From positions 1 to 61,131 of the forward strand of contig CAZIKB010000025.1 in the NCBI GenBank assembly GCA_964539665.1: a stretch of DNA of 61,131 nt. Reading direction: 5' to 3'. Below are positions 26,884 through 35,838 of this stretch, piece by piece. Both the position numbers and the translations under genes were made by a program. Position 1 is the first letter of the stretch, and each line of letters starts with the position of its first letter. The stretch comes from CAZIKB01 sp964539665. Its GTDB lineage: Bacteria; Zhuqueibacterota; Zhuqueibacteria; Oceanimicrobiales; Oceanimicrobiaceae. The notes beneath the pieces were generated by a model. That model did not search any database and had not been told where the DNA came from. It saw only the letters and a program-made list of their open reading frames with translations.

Positions 26884-27531
26884 TCAATTTCCCTGTTCAA
26901 ACTCAAAATGTACTCCTAACGATTTTTCAGGAAAATCATAAGGCAAAGGTGGCAGTGGATTAGCCAGGGTGACCGCCCGAAGCGCAGCCTGATCGAACAA
27001 GTAATCACCGGAGCCATTTTCGATAGCCATGTTTGTTATTCTTCCGCTTCTCTGGATTTTGAAATATATAATAGCTTTATTGGAAATAGCAGCTCTTGAT
27101 GATTGAACCGGGGGCTCCCAATTTGTCTGAATACGGGCTCGTAAAAGCGACAGGTAATAAGTAAATGGAAATTCCTTGACGTCTAACCGAACGCCTTCAT
27201 CACCCGTAACCGATTGCTCTTCCTTAATTTCCTCCTCAGATTTAATTTTCGGTTCTGTTTTGACTGGTTCTTCTACAGGCTCTTCCTTAGTTGGTTTCTT
27301 CTTTTCTAAAGTAATGCCTTCCACTTTTTTAAGCTCTGGTTTAAACGTTTGAGTGCGCGGTTGAATATGTTTAATTTCAGGCGCTTTAAATGCAACCGGC
27401 TTAAGTTGTACCAACTCAACAGGTATGACTGTTGGATAGCCTTCAAATCTCCGACTACCTGTCCGCGACATAAAAAGTATGACCACTAAAATTATGTGCA
27501 GAAAGGACGAGAAAACCACGTTGAGTTTCAT
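26884..27531 (-). CDS. TonB/TolA-family energy transducer in the tol cluster
   Basis: A 215-residue protein with an N-terminal membrane anchor (about 5-21) and a long Lys/Pro/Glu spacer (about 45-115) spanning the periplasm. The TonB-type C-terminal domain (about 125-215) has TNWEPPV, the strand IYFKIQRSGRITN and FDQAALRAVTLANPLPPLPYDFPEKSLGV. It occupies the tolA position between tolR and tolB, so it most likely serves as TolA, although the C-terminal domain is TonB-like. Function depends on the TolQR proton channel. Confidence 0.85.
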   Translation of the reverse strand: MKLNVVFSSFLHIILVVILFMSRTGSRRFEGYPTVIPVELVQLKPVAFKAPEIKHIQPRTQTFKPELKKVEGITLEKKKPTKEEPVEEPVKTEPKIKSEEEIKEEQSVTGDEGVRLDVKEFPFTYYLSLLRARIQTNWEPPVQSSRAAISNKAIIYFKIQRSGRITNMAIENGSGDYLFDQAALRAVTLANPLPPLPYDFPEKSLGVHFEFEQGN

Positions 27532-27618
27532 CTTAAATTATAACACCAGTTCCTTATTTGCAAGCACTTATTTCCCTATTTCCACGGTTATCCATTTTGC
27601 TCAGCAATCTTCTAATAT

Positions 27619-27731
27619 TGTCATACTGAGCGACTGGAAGAAGCGAAAAATCTCATACCATTAAGCATGAGAGAGAGAATAAAAGATATCGGTCATAGAT
27701 TCTTCAGTCGCTCCGCTCCCTCAGAATGACA
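27619..27731. repeat. Palindromic element between tolR and tolA/tonB
   Basis: A 113-base element with near-perfect 12-base arms, TGTCATACTGAG (27619-27630) and CTCAGAATGACA (27720-27731; 11 of 12 paired). The arms continue as GCGACTGGAAGAA and TTCTTCAGTCGC with a small offset. It lies inside the tol operon and has no coding capacity. It is distinct from the elements at 611, 18193 and 26603. Confidence 0.65.
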
Positions 27732-27779
27732 TTTTTCGGAGTTAATTGGATTACCGTACCCTGTTTTCTATTAAACCAT

Positions 27780-28178
27780 TCACCGTCGCCTCGGTTTCAA
27801 GACCAGTCCCAGCTTGTCTATCGCTAATTCTTTTAGAATGTCCATAACTTCAATGACCTTGCCGTAAAATACTTCTTTATCTCCCTGTAGCAAAATAGGT
27901 TTTAGCCGGCTGGAAGCCTTGCGATTTTCAAGTCGCTCACGTAATATCTGTAAATTAATTTTTTCTTTGTCCCAGAACAGATTGCCGCTTTTTGTAACGG
28001 TTAATACAATTGCCTGGCCAGGATCGATTTCTTTTGCGGCAGCTTGCGGTAAATCAACCTGCATGCCTGAACGTAGAAGAGGCGCGGTAATCATAAAAAC
28101 TATAAGCAAAACCAGGGTCACGTCCACCAGGGATGTGACGTTGATTTCTGAGAGATTTGTATATCTACCGGACTTCAT
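27780..28178 (-). CDS. tolR: TolR/ExbD-family protein
   Basis: A 132-residue biopolymer transport protein. One transmembrane helix (about 15-37) carries the essential proton-channel aspartate in SLVDVTLVLLIVFMITAPLL (Asp18). It is followed by the periplasmic domain (QVDLPQAAAKEI, VTKSGNLFWDKEKINLQ, ILLQGDKEVFYGKVIEVMDIL). It partners TolQ to energise TolA/TonB. The start overlaps the end of tolQ by 14 bases, so the two are translationally coupled. Length is standard. Confidence 0.93.
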   Translation of the reverse strand: MKSGRYTNLSEINVTSLVDVTLVLLIVFMITAPLLRSGMQVDLPQAAAKEIDPGQAIVLTVTKSGNLFWDKEKINLQILRERLENRKASSRLKPILLQGDKEVFYGKVIEVMDILKELAIDKLGLVLKPRRR

Positions 28179-28932
28179 GGACTTCCTTTCTTACAAACGT
28201 TTCAAAAAGGTTTGCATAAAATATTTCTAATTCTGAGCTAAGTCTTTTGAGTTTATTAATAAAATAATTATAAGCAATAACCGCAGGAATTGCTGCACCC
28301 AAGCCTGCTACCGTAGTAATCAGCGCTTCAGCTATGCCAGGCGCCACGACGCTTAAATCCGCTGACCCGGTGAAACCAATGGCTAAAAATGCGCTCATAA
28401 CGCCCCAGACCGTTCCGAATAAACCAAAGAAAGGGCTCACGCTGCCGGTAGTGGCTAAGAAGACTAAACGTTTCTCCAACAGCAGAACTTCACGACTGGC
28501 GACTGAGTCAAAAAGGCGGACAATGTCCTCAGAATTATGATTATAATTTCCTTTTTGTCCCTTCAACAATTCGATGTTGCCGGTCTCTGAAGAAGATGAA
28601 TATGAGCTTTCTTTATTCGTGAACAACCAGTAGGCTTCTTTAAACACTGCGGCAAAAGGATTACGCGGATATTGCCTGCATGCCTGGAAAATTTCTTTTA
28701 TCCCCTTGTGCATTTGAAAATACCGTAAGAAATATTCCGATTCCTTACGCAGGCGTCGTAATGTCCGCAATTTTTCTATGATAATAGTCCAGGATATAAC
28801 TGAGAAAAGCAGAAGAATAGCCAGTACAATCTTGGCCACGATACCAGCGTTTAGTATCAAATCCAGGGTATTTTGAGAGGGAATTGGTTGTGGCAGAAAA
28901 TTTAAAAAAGCTGTGCAAACCTGTAAATTCAT
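28165..28932 (-). CDS. tolQ: TolQ/MotA/ExbB proton channel protein
   Basis: A 255-residue inner-membrane protein with three helices: about 25-50, about 155-180 and about 197-225. The family block VSPFFGLFGTVWGVMSAF lies in the second, and ITTVAGLGAAIPAVIAYNYF in the third. With TolR it uses the proton gradient to move TolA. The N-terminal periplasmic segment begins MNLQVCTAFLNFLPQP. First gene of the tol cluster; GGAGTAGTATAA is the likely ribosome site. The upstream gap carries a 14-base palindrome at 29100. Confidence 0.93.
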   Translation of the reverse strand: MNLQVCTAFLNFLPQPIPSQNTLDLILNAGIVAKIVLAILLLFSVISWTIIIEKLRTLRRLRKESEYFLRYFQMHKGIKEIFQACRQYPRNPFAAVFKEAYWLFTNKESSYSSSSETGNIELLKGQKGNYNHNSEDIVRLFDSVASREVLLLEKRLVFLATTGSVSPFFGLFGTVWGVMSAFLAIGFTGSADLSVVAPGIAEALITTVAGLGAAIPAVIAYNYFINKLKRLSSELEIFYANLFETFVRKEVHEVR

Positions 28933-29448
28933 TTATACTACTCCATTAATATAATCATGGCCAATTAGACTTTTTTACATCACAGATTTTGTGAAGTTCC
29001 AAAAGAACCATAAGTCATCACTAAATTATCGTCAGGAAATCAAATCATTTGAATTTCAATATATTTCTATATTTAAAAAAAAGCAAGGCAAAAAATTATA
29101 TCTTGCGCAAGATTGAATTCCGGAGAGATTTTGTGACTTCAAGTTGAATTCAAGCATTGGCGCCATCATATATTTCTAAATTATTTTGGCACGGATTGGG
29201 CAGACGAATCAAAAAGAAAACTGGACTGCTAAAGAATAATTGGATTTCAATGTCTGGTCTATATTATTATTGAGAGAAATTCTCGCTTTAAGATGACTAT
29301 ATACATAGTGATTGTCTGAAAATATAATTCCTATTGTCATTTGAGGCGGTTCTCAGCGGAGCAATTCCCCAATTAGATAGGTATGATAGCGCTTCAACCA
29401 AAAGTACCTCGCAATGCCTGGCGTTCTAAAGAAAGGAGAGAAGGACTT
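28933..29448. other. Divergent intergenic region between tolQ and a methyltransferase gene
   Basis: AT-rich promoter-bearing space for two divergent genes. The one clear structure is the perfect 14-base palindrome ATCTTGCGCAAGAT at 29100-29113, a reasonable repressor site about 170 bases from tolQ and 335 from the methyltransferase start. I see no RNA gene. Sigma-factor boxes cannot be called with confidence. Confidence 0.4.
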
Positions 29449-30390
29449 ATGATAAACAAGACGTTATCTGAATATAAATCAGGATTAAAAATTCTTGATG
29501 AAGCATTTGAAAGATTCAAGCATCCTAAGCAAATAAACCATGGCATGGATTTGTTAATGTACGGTCTTCGTATAAAAAGAAATGAATGGGGAAAAAACGA
29601 TTGGAAATTTTTCTGCAAAAATATGTGCCTGACGCATCCAATCCGCAAATCACTGCATCAAGACCCTCTAACATTTCGTTCATTTTCCAAGCCACGAGGT
29701 TATGCTGGCGATGCAGTCTTAATTGATTTTCTATATCGTGAGCCAACTATAAATCAAAATATCAAACAAGCAACTGCAATTGGACAGGCTGTTTGTAATT
29801 ACAATCTTTCCAGTCAATCGGCAGAATCCGTTCGTTGGCGACGTGAATTAATCACTCGGTTAATAAATGAAACTGCCCAGAGCACTCCACATCCTGAAAT
29901 ACTATCTGTTGCATGTGGCCACCTTCGTGAAGCTCAGGATTCCGTGGCGGTTCAAACTCATCAAATTAAAAGAATTGTTGCATTTGATCAAGATGTCAGT
30001 AGTCTGAACGCAATAGAAACGAATAAAAATGGCGAGAATATCGAGTGTGTGCAGGGTAACATTAAAGATCTAATAAGAAACAAACTGAAGATTGGTAAGT
30101 TTGATTTTATTTATGCAGCAGGATTATTTGATTATTTAAGTGATGGTGCGGCACGTTTGCTCACAAAAACTTTGTTCAAAATGTTGAAAGATGGAGGTCG
30201 TCTACTCATAGCTAACTTTTTAACGGGCATTAAAGAATGTGGCTATATGGAAGCATTTATGGACTGGGAACTTCTTTACAGAACAAAAGAAGATTTCGAG
30301 AAAATTGCTTCTCCACTATCAAACTATGTTACAAAAATATATCCTGACGATATTGGATATGTGATTTATCTTGAATTGAAAAAACAATAA
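29449..30390 (+). CDS. SAM-dependent methyltransferase resembling PhcB-type fatty acid methyl ester synthases
   Basis: A 313-residue class I methyltransferase. An N-terminal domain carries HPIRKSLHQDPLTFRSFSKP followed by RGYAGDA (residues about 63-89). As I recall, this block is typical of proteins annotated as 3-hydroxypalmitate methyl ester (extracellular factor) synthases such as Ralstonia PhcB. The SAM site is ILSVACGHLREAQ (about 151) with FDQDVSSLNAI after it. The start ATG has GGAGAGAAGGA upstream; the frame extends 22 codons further but without a ribosome site. No phcSRQ partners are nearby, so signalling is speculative. Confidence 0.7.
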   Translation: MINKTLSEYKSGLKILDEAFERFKHPKQINHGMDLLMYGLRIKRNEWGKNDWKFFCKNMCLTHPIRKSLHQDPLTFRSFSKPRGYAGDAVLIDFLYREPTINQNIKQATAIGQAVCNYNLSSQSAESVRWRRELITRLINETAQSTPHPEILSVACGHLREAQDSVAVQTHQIKRIVAFDQDVSSLNAIETNKNGENIECVQGNIKDLIRNKLKIGKFDFIYAAGLFDYLSDGAARLLTKTLFKMLKDGGRLLIANFLTGIKECGYMEAFMDWELLYRTKEDFEKIASPLSNYVTKIYPDDIGYVIYLELKKQ

Positions 30391-30404
30391 AAAGCGCCTT
30401 GACC

Positions 30405-30780
30405 TCAGCGAATTACTGCGAATTTTCCGGTGGCTGTATTTCCGTTTCCTACTACATAAAAAATATCCCTACTGTCCCGACGTTGAATATTTGATAGCAT
30501 AAGTCAAATAATAACATTTTAGATTAATCAATTTTAATTTCAAATCGAAAAATCATATTGCATATCACAACTTCTTTCGTTTTAATAAATTAACTACTGC
30601 CAGCTCAGTGAACGTCGGGACAGTAGTGAAAAAATATAAATCCCGGAAGGTACGAATTTTTCGAATACGCCCTTCAAGTCCCATTGAACGCCCACGTTGC
30701 CATCGGTTTCCTGCAGGTTTCGAATCAGTGGATCGGAAATGCCGATGATTTAAATGTGGTTTCTCGTGTAATTCTGATAA
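30405..30780 (-). pseudogene. Decayed C-terminal sorting/FlgD-like domain interrupted by a MITE
   Basis: The minus strand encodes pieces matching the last domain of the subtilase at 31594. Near 30643-30732 it reads RNLQETDGNVGVQWDLK then FVPSGIYIF. The end, at 30405-30462, reads FYVVGNGNTATGKFAVIR and stops. The two halves join exactly across the 162-base element at 30467-30628. Further 5' a one-base deletion breaks the frame. The body of the gene is absent. This is a leftover copy of the sorting domain of a secreted protein. Confidence 0.8.
30467..30628. mobile_element. 162-bp MITE with 9-bp target site duplication
   Basis: The ends are 18-base terminal inverted repeats, CCCTACTGTCCCGACGTT (30467-30484) and AACGTCGGGACAGTAGTG (30611-30628), matching at 17 of 18 positions. 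They are flanked by the direct repeat AAAAAATAT at 30458-30466 and 30629-30637. Removing the element and one flank restores the homologous sequence seen in the intact subtilase gene, proving insertion. There is no coding capacity, so movement needs a transposase from elsewhere. Confidence 0.88.
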
Positions 30781-30989
30781 TGAAGAAATCTTGTTCAGGT
30801 TTACCGTGGTGTGGATTGAGGTAGATTAAAATTTCGTTAAAATCAATAATTGGAATTTCGTGCAATTATCTAACAAGGCTTCCGTTCAAACCGATAAGTG
30901 CTTTCAGATTTTATTACTGGAGATGTTTCAAAAGCTGCAACAAAGGAATAGTGCAATAATGGGAGTATTTTAAACTTATAGTGTAAACT
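30781..30989. other. Remaining spacer before the antitoxin gene
   Basis: Short AT-rich spacer between the decayed sorting domain and the BrnT-associated antitoxin gene. I find no ORF with a ribosome site and no strong dyad here. It may hold further unrecognisable remains of the decayed secreted-protein gene. Confidence 0.3.
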
Positions 30990-31262
30990 TCATGTCATAT
31001 CCGATTTAATAGATTCAAGTAAATCTTCCTCTAACTTGATTCGTTCTATGATTATTTTCTCTAACCAGTTCTGATAGTTATTTTTATTATGTATTTTTGC
31101 AAAATTTTGTATTTTTTGAATTAATTCCGGAGATAAACGAAGTGCAATTGCTTGAGGGGCTTTGACTTTAATAGGTTTTTCCCATTTCGAAAGATCATCA
31201 GCATCTTTAATTACAATCTCATCTATTTCTGTATCTTTTAATTTTTTTGCATATTTACTCAT
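30990..31262 (-). CDS. BrnA-like antitoxin partner of BrnT
   Basis: A 90-residue antitoxin-like protein. The N-terminal half is acidic and flexible (KDTEIDEIVIKDADDLSKW). The C-terminal half has the ribbon-helix-helix-like pattern AIALRLSPELIQKIQNFAK, followed by a helical tail (NYQNWLEKIIIERIKLEE). The ATG at 31260-31262 overlaps the stop of brnT (ATGA), and GGTGG lies upstream. It probably neutralises BrnT and represses the operon. Order toxin-then-antitoxin fits brnTA. Confidence 0.8.
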   Translation of the reverse strand: MSKYAKKLKDTEIDEIVIKDADDLSKWEKPIKVKAPQAIALRLSPELIQKIQNFAKIHNKNNYQNWLEKIIIERIKLEEDLLESIKSDMT

Positions 31263-31513
31263 ATTGGCCACCCTGTTATTATTCTAACAACTCTATTTGT
31301 CTTATGTTGAATAATTAATTTTAGCTTCCTACCTCCGTCAGTATTTCCAATTAATTGCCACCGATCTTTAAAACGTTTATTTCTCATTACCGTAAAATCA
31401 TTAAAAAAGCATTGAATCGCTTCTTCAAATGTTACTCCATGATCAGAAAGCTTGTATTTTTCTTCGTCATATTCAAATTCAATTGGAGTAAACCGGCTCC
31501 AGTTCATCTGCAT
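31259..31513 (-). CDS. brnT: BrnT-family toxin
   Basis: An 84-residue RelE-fold ribonuclease-like toxin of the BrnT family. The signature is FEYDEEKYKLSDHGVTFEEAIQCFF, then RFKDRWQLIGNTDGGRKLKLIIQHK and a C-terminal RVVRIITGWP. In most BrnT the opening reads 'DPAKAxxNxxKHGVSFEEA'; here 'DEEKYKLSDHGVTFEEA' keeps His-Gly-Val. The conserved C-terminal Arg is present, but the usual 'ISAR' ending is replaced by 'ITGW'. Small module, intact by length. Confidence 0.85.
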   Translation of the reverse strand: MQMNWSRFTPIEFEYDEEKYKLSDHGVTFEEAIQCFFNDFTVMRNKRFKDRWQLIGNTDGGRKLKLIIQHKTNRVVRIITGWPI

Positions 31514-31593
31514 TTAGTTTTGATTTATATTATATGGTGATAATATAAACTTTCAATATCTGAATAACAAGTACTTTAATAAAGCGTATGACA

Positions 31594-34500
31594 CTAGTTT
31601 ACCACAGCTAGCTTTCCTGTTGCTTTATCCCCTTCTCCCACCACATAAAAAATATAAATCCCGGAGGGTACGAAATTCTCGGACTCGTCCTTTAAGTCCC
31701 ACTGAATACCGCCGTTGCCATCGGTTTCCTGCAGGGTTCGAATCAGCCGGCCGGAAACGTCGAGGATTCTTACTGTGGCTTCCCGGGTAAGTCCCGCGAT
31801 GGTAACGTACTCTTGAGATGAATCTCTGCGATAGGGATTGGGATAAGCGAAAACGTTGGAAAGGTCGGAGCTGCTGAAAACGAGAGCCGCCGTGTCTCCC
31901 TGACCGAATCTTATGGCCAAGCCTGCCTGGCTTGCAATATTGCTAACCGTTACAAAATATTCCACGCCGTAAGGACCAATTGGAGAGCTTGAATCAATCT
32001 TCAAGATGACCATTTTAGAATCTTCGGTACTTAACCTTGCCTCGGCTACTCTGATATTTGGCTCAATCCTGTAATTCTCTATTTGTGCCGCCGAGGCTGC
32101 TGCCATGGATTGGCTAAATTCCAATCGTAGCTGATTTTTACCTTCAAGAGTGGCGCTTACCAGATACGGCGCTTTTTGCGGGGTGGCAACTTGAAATGTG
32201 GCCGCGTTTCTCATTGTGTCGATGGGAGTGCCGTCCACGTCAGAGACATCATTGGCCGCAACTTTATAACTGCCTGGTATCAGGTTTAATGGGCTGGTAA
32301 TAATAACTTCTTTTCCCGAGCGACTCAGGATTGATGATGTTGGAGTACCCACGTTTTCAATTTCAAAATTGGTTTGATTCGTCACTGAATGATTCATCTG
32401 CTCACTGAAACTCAATTGCACTTGATTTGGATGTACGTAAATGGCGCTTTCAAGAAATGGTTTAGCTCCGGGTGTAACCCTGACTAACGGAGTCAACAGA
32501 CTTTCTACTGGCAACAACATTGAGTCAATCGCTGTGACTCCGTACCAGTACTCAATATCTGCTGTCACAGTTGAATCTAAAAACAGGGGATTCTGCAAAT
32601 AATCTAAACGGATTAAATCTTGATTATTAGTACCCCGGTATACTTGAAAGCCATCAACTGGCCTGGAATATTGCCAGGAAAGTTCAACCAGATTGAAATC
32701 CAATGGTCTGGCTTTGAAAGCGACTGGAGTCGGCGGTCCGGTGAAGTTTGATAAAACCCGATAGCCAACCACTTTGTCGCCAGTATTAAAATACAGTTCG
32801 TTCAGTCCGTTGTTATCAAAATCTTCTACTACCGTCTGATTGCTGCGATTTGGAGTGTTGTGCCAGACAGCCTGATATTCTGAAAACATCGGATCAAAAT
32901 CAATAACATAAAAATCAGGAAAGATATTTATCAGTATTTCTGGTCGCCCATCATTATCCACATCCCCTGAAGATACCCCGGCGTCAAAATCCGCTGGAGA
33001 TTGAAAACCAAAGAACGCCTGTTCCCAGACCATCGCAAAGGAATTGTCCGCAGTCTTTTTATAAACACGAAAAAGCCAATGCCGGCTGTCAAATGTGCTT
33101 TCAGTGTTTAGACCGGGATCGGAATGGCAGCCAGCTACAAACTCCGACACGCCATCACCATCATAATCTCCCACAGACAAATAATCAATCGCATCAATTA
33201 ATGGCAGCCGCTCTGACCAGGTAAATTCATAATCATTATCTCCTCGATTTTCGTAAACGTAAACATCGCCGTCATAATCGCCAAAGAGAATCTCCAATAG
33301 CCCATCATCATCAAAGTCTGCTACCTCAGAATGCGGTACCCCAACGCTATTTGAACCCACCGTTGGATTGGGAAAAGAATCGACTAAGGCATAATCATTG
33401 TCACCAATTGTTTCCCAGATAGTGAAAAGCCTGTCAAGCCGGACTATGATTTCGCCCTGCCCATCCTGATCCAGGTCTGTAAAGCGGCTGGCCCAAGCAT
33501 CGCTGCTGTCAGCCCAGACCAGGCTACTCGGAAATTCATTTGGCGCTGGCGCTTCGAAAATATAACTCTTTGAACCGACGCCTGCTAAAATTTCCAATAA
33601 ACCATCACTGTCTGAATCGCCCCAATCTCTTGGGATGAAAACAGCCTGACTTGAAAAGACTTCTTCGAACTGATTCTGGTGGAATTCCAAAACTTTTAAA
33701 GCCCCAAAATTAAAATTGTCATTGTACTGGTTTAGTATGACCTCTTTAAATCCATCCCCATCAAAATCAGACGTTTTCGCGAGAAGCAATCCCGGGGGAA
33801 AAGTAATATTCAATTCTGCAAAAGCGCTACTGCCAATTGGCGGCGCACTCAAATCTGCTTCAAAGAACAGATCGTCGTTGTTGTTTATTGAAGACAGGCC
33901 TGAGCCATTTACCGCTTTAATGAAAAATTCCATTTGACCGCTGAAAATATCCTGAGTAAAATTCACACGATGGATTCGGGTTCTAAAACGCAATTGTTTT
34001 TCACGAAATTCTGCCGATGAAGCCTTTGCTCGAAAATGGATAGCTGCGTCGCAAAGGTCATCTGTTTCAAATTCCAGCAAAAAACCATGCTGAGCACCAT
34101 CGAGCATAGGCATCCGCAGAACATTTGAAATTTCAGGAGGCGTTCGGTCAATAAAAAAGCGGACTTTGTCTTCAACCGACGTGCCGTCTTTATTTTGCAC
34201 AATTAAGCGGAGGGTGTAAAGGGTGTCTGAGAGTGTACTGATAGCCATTTCCATAAAATGTTCATCGATGGTCTGTCTGTTTTTTTGTCGCAATATTTCC
34301 ATCCACTCAGTCGGACTTTCACCCGCTCCAAGCTCAAGAATATATTCTTCCAGCAAAGCGCCGGCTGCAGTGCCACGGATTAACACTGGCCCAGCGGCAA
34401 AGCCTTCATCCACTGCAGGCTCAAGAATGCGGGCAATGGAAAAGAATGGTGAATTTATGGCCTTATCCGCATTAATTCTCCCTGACGCATAGAAATGATC

Positions 34501-35838
34501 CCAGCCAGATTCGCCCAAATCATCTGTTGTTGAAGACAGCAATCCTTTCACTGATTCATTAGATAATTCTGGTGTTTTAGAAAGAATTAAAGCTGCCAGG
34601 GCAGAAACAAAAGGCGCAGAAGCAGAAGTACCGCTGAAATCAGCGTATTTATTCCCGAGCTTAGTCGTGAGTATATTCACTCCAGGCGCCACTACATCTA
34701 AAGATGAGCCATAGTTGGAAAAACCCGCTAAAATGTCGTTTTCATTGGTTGCGCCAACAGATATGGTTTCAGCAAATCCTGATGGAAAATGAATTCTATC
34801 CGTGTTTGAATTTCCAGACGAAGCCACTAAAATGCAATTCTGGCTGTAAGCGTACTGCATAACATCCTGCAGCAGCGGTGAGGCCGCTTCATCCCCGAAA
34901 CTCATATTAATTATCCGAGCGCCGTTCTCCACTGCATAGACCACAGCCGCAGCCACATCATCCTCCTCGAGAAATCCCAGGCTGGTGCCGGCCCGCAAAT
35001 TCATTATCTGGCATCCAAAAGCCAATCCCGCGATACCAATCCGGTTGTTGCCAGTAGCGCCAATTATTCCTGCTACCAAAGTCCCGTGTCCGTTTTCGTC
35101 GAAAGGATTGTTGTCAGGGTTTTGGAAATCGCCGCCGTCAGGGTAACTCGGGGCGTCAGTAAAATCCCAGCCGCGGATATCATCGACATAACCGTTTCCA
35201 TCATCATCAAAACCGTTGAAATCTGTAGAGTCGACCCGACCGTTACTATCTAAATCCTCGCCTGAATTGAGCCAAAGCGCTTCCCGTAAATCTTCATGGT
35301 TGTAATCTATGCCTGTATCAATTACGCTGACTATGATTTCTGCTGAGGCTAACTGAACATCCCAGGCTTGTTCCGCATGAATTACCTGGAGCGCCATTTG
35401 TTCACTAAATAGAGAATCATCAGGCGCCATATGAATCTGGTGAATATAATTTGGCTGGACATACTCTACGTTTGTATTTTTTTGATAGGCGGAGATAATT
35501 TCATTAATGTTTTTTTTAAGTGAAAACTTGATTTTCACAAAACTGCTCAGGTCAATACCGCGTTTTTTGAAATAAACTAAAGACTCTTTTCTGAATAAAG
35601 ACTGAACCTGTTTTACACCGAGCGCTTTATTCAATTCATCCAATGACGCAATGCCAGAACTTGAGATTGTCCTGACCGAGGAGTTAGGTAATGTTTTGGC
35701 AGGTTTCATTTTAACCAAAACCTCACCTGGAACATGTTTCATATTTTGAGCTTTGACAAAATCAGAGAAACAGAAAGCGAAGTGAAATAAAATTAAAGCA
35801 TTACAGAGCAGAATACGTAACTGTGTAGCTACATGCAT
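31594..35838 (-). CDS. Secreted S8 subtilisin-like protease with FG-GAP region and C-terminal sorting domain
   Basis: A 1,414-residue exported protease. Signal peptide about 1-31 (ends DFVKAQ), propeptide-like region about 35-125, then the S8 domain with triad Asp174 (VIDTGIDY), His251 (NGHGTLVAG) and Ser405 (GTSASAPF). About 640-1050 has repeated 'DxDGDGxxE/DNDGRPEI' calcium-type FG-GAP or VCBS units. Fibronectin-like and Ig-like domains follow, and the chain ends in a sorting/FlgD-like domain (FAYPNPY, then QWDLKDESENFVPSGIYIF). It is probably exported by the type IX route or cell-surface attached. The ATG at 35836-35838 is preferred over a TTG upstream. Confidence 0.92.
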   Translation of the reverse strand: MHVATQLRILLCNALILFHFAFCFSDFVKAQNMKHVPGEVLVKMKPAKTLPNSSVRTISSSGIASLDELNKALGVKQVQSLFRKESLVYFKKRGIDLSSFVKIKFSLKKNINEIISAYQKNTNVEYVQPNYIHQIHMAPDDSLFSEQMALQVIHAEQAWDVQLASAEIIVSVIDTGIDYNHEDLREALWLNSGEDLDSNGRVDSTDFNGFDDDGNGYVDDIRGWDFTDAPSYPDGGDFQNPDNNPFDENGHGTLVAGIIGATGNNRIGIAGLAFGCQIMNLRAGTSLGFLEEDDVAAAVVYAVENGARIINMSFGDEAASPLLQDVMQYAYSQNCILVASSGNSNTDRIHFPSGFAETISVGATNENDILAGFSNYGSSLDVVAPGVNILTTKLGNKYADFSGTSASAPFVSALAALILSKTPELSNESVKGLLSSTTDDLGESGWDHFYASGRINADKAINSPFFSIARILEPAVDEGFAAGPVLIRGTAAGALLEEYILELGAGESPTEWMEILRQKNRQTIDEHFMEMAISTLSDTLYTLRLIVQNKDGTSVEDKVRFFIDRTPPEISNVLRMPMLDGAQHGFLLEFETDDLCDAAIHFRAKASSAEFREKQLRFRTRIHRVNFTQDIFSGQMEFFIKAVNGSGLSSINNNDDLFFEADLSAPPIGSSAFAELNITFPPGLLLAKTSDFDGDGFKEVILNQYNDNFNFGALKVLEFHQNQFEEVFSSQAVFIPRDWGDSDSDGLLEILAGVGSKSYIFEAPAPNEFPSSLVWADSSDAWASRFTDLDQDGQGEIIVRLDRLFTIWETIGDNDYALVDSFPNPTVGSNSVGVPHSEVADFDDDGLLEILFGDYDGDVYVYENRGDNDYEFTWSERLPLIDAIDYLSVGDYDGDGVSEFVAGCHSDPGLNTESTFDSRHWLFRVYKKTADNSFAMVWEQAFFGFQSPADFDAGVSSGDVDNDGRPEILINIFPDFYVIDFDPMFSEYQAVWHNTPNRSNQTVVEDFDNNGLNELYFNTGDKVVGYRVLSNFTGPPTPVAFKARPLDFNLVELSWQYSRPVDGFQVYRGTNNQDLIRLDYLQNPLFLDSTVTADIEYWYGVTAIDSMLLPVESLLTPLVRVTPGAKPFLESAIYVHPNQVQLSFSEQMNHSVTNQTNFEIENVGTPTSSILSRSGKEVIITSPLNLIPGSYKVAANDVSDVDGTPIDTMRNAATFQVATPQKAPYLVSATLEGKNQLRLEFSQSMAAASAAQIENYRIEPNIRVAEARLSTEDSKMVILKIDSSSPIGPYGVEYFVTVSNIASQAGLAIRFGQGDTAALVFSSSDLSNVFAYPNPYRRDSSQEYVTIAGLTREATVRILDVSGRLIRTLQETDGNGGIQWDLKDESENFVPSGIYIFYVVGEGDKATGKLAVVN

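Noticed and set aside
18193..27731. CRISPR array
   Set aside because: The palindromic elements differ from one another and are separated by whole genes; there are no regularly spaced identical repeats and no cas genes.
31735..31745. tRNA T-arm-like GGTTCGAATC
   Set aside because: It lies inside the coding sequence of the sorting domain (the similar copy near 30717 lies in its pseudogene); no acceptor stem or D-arm surrounds it.
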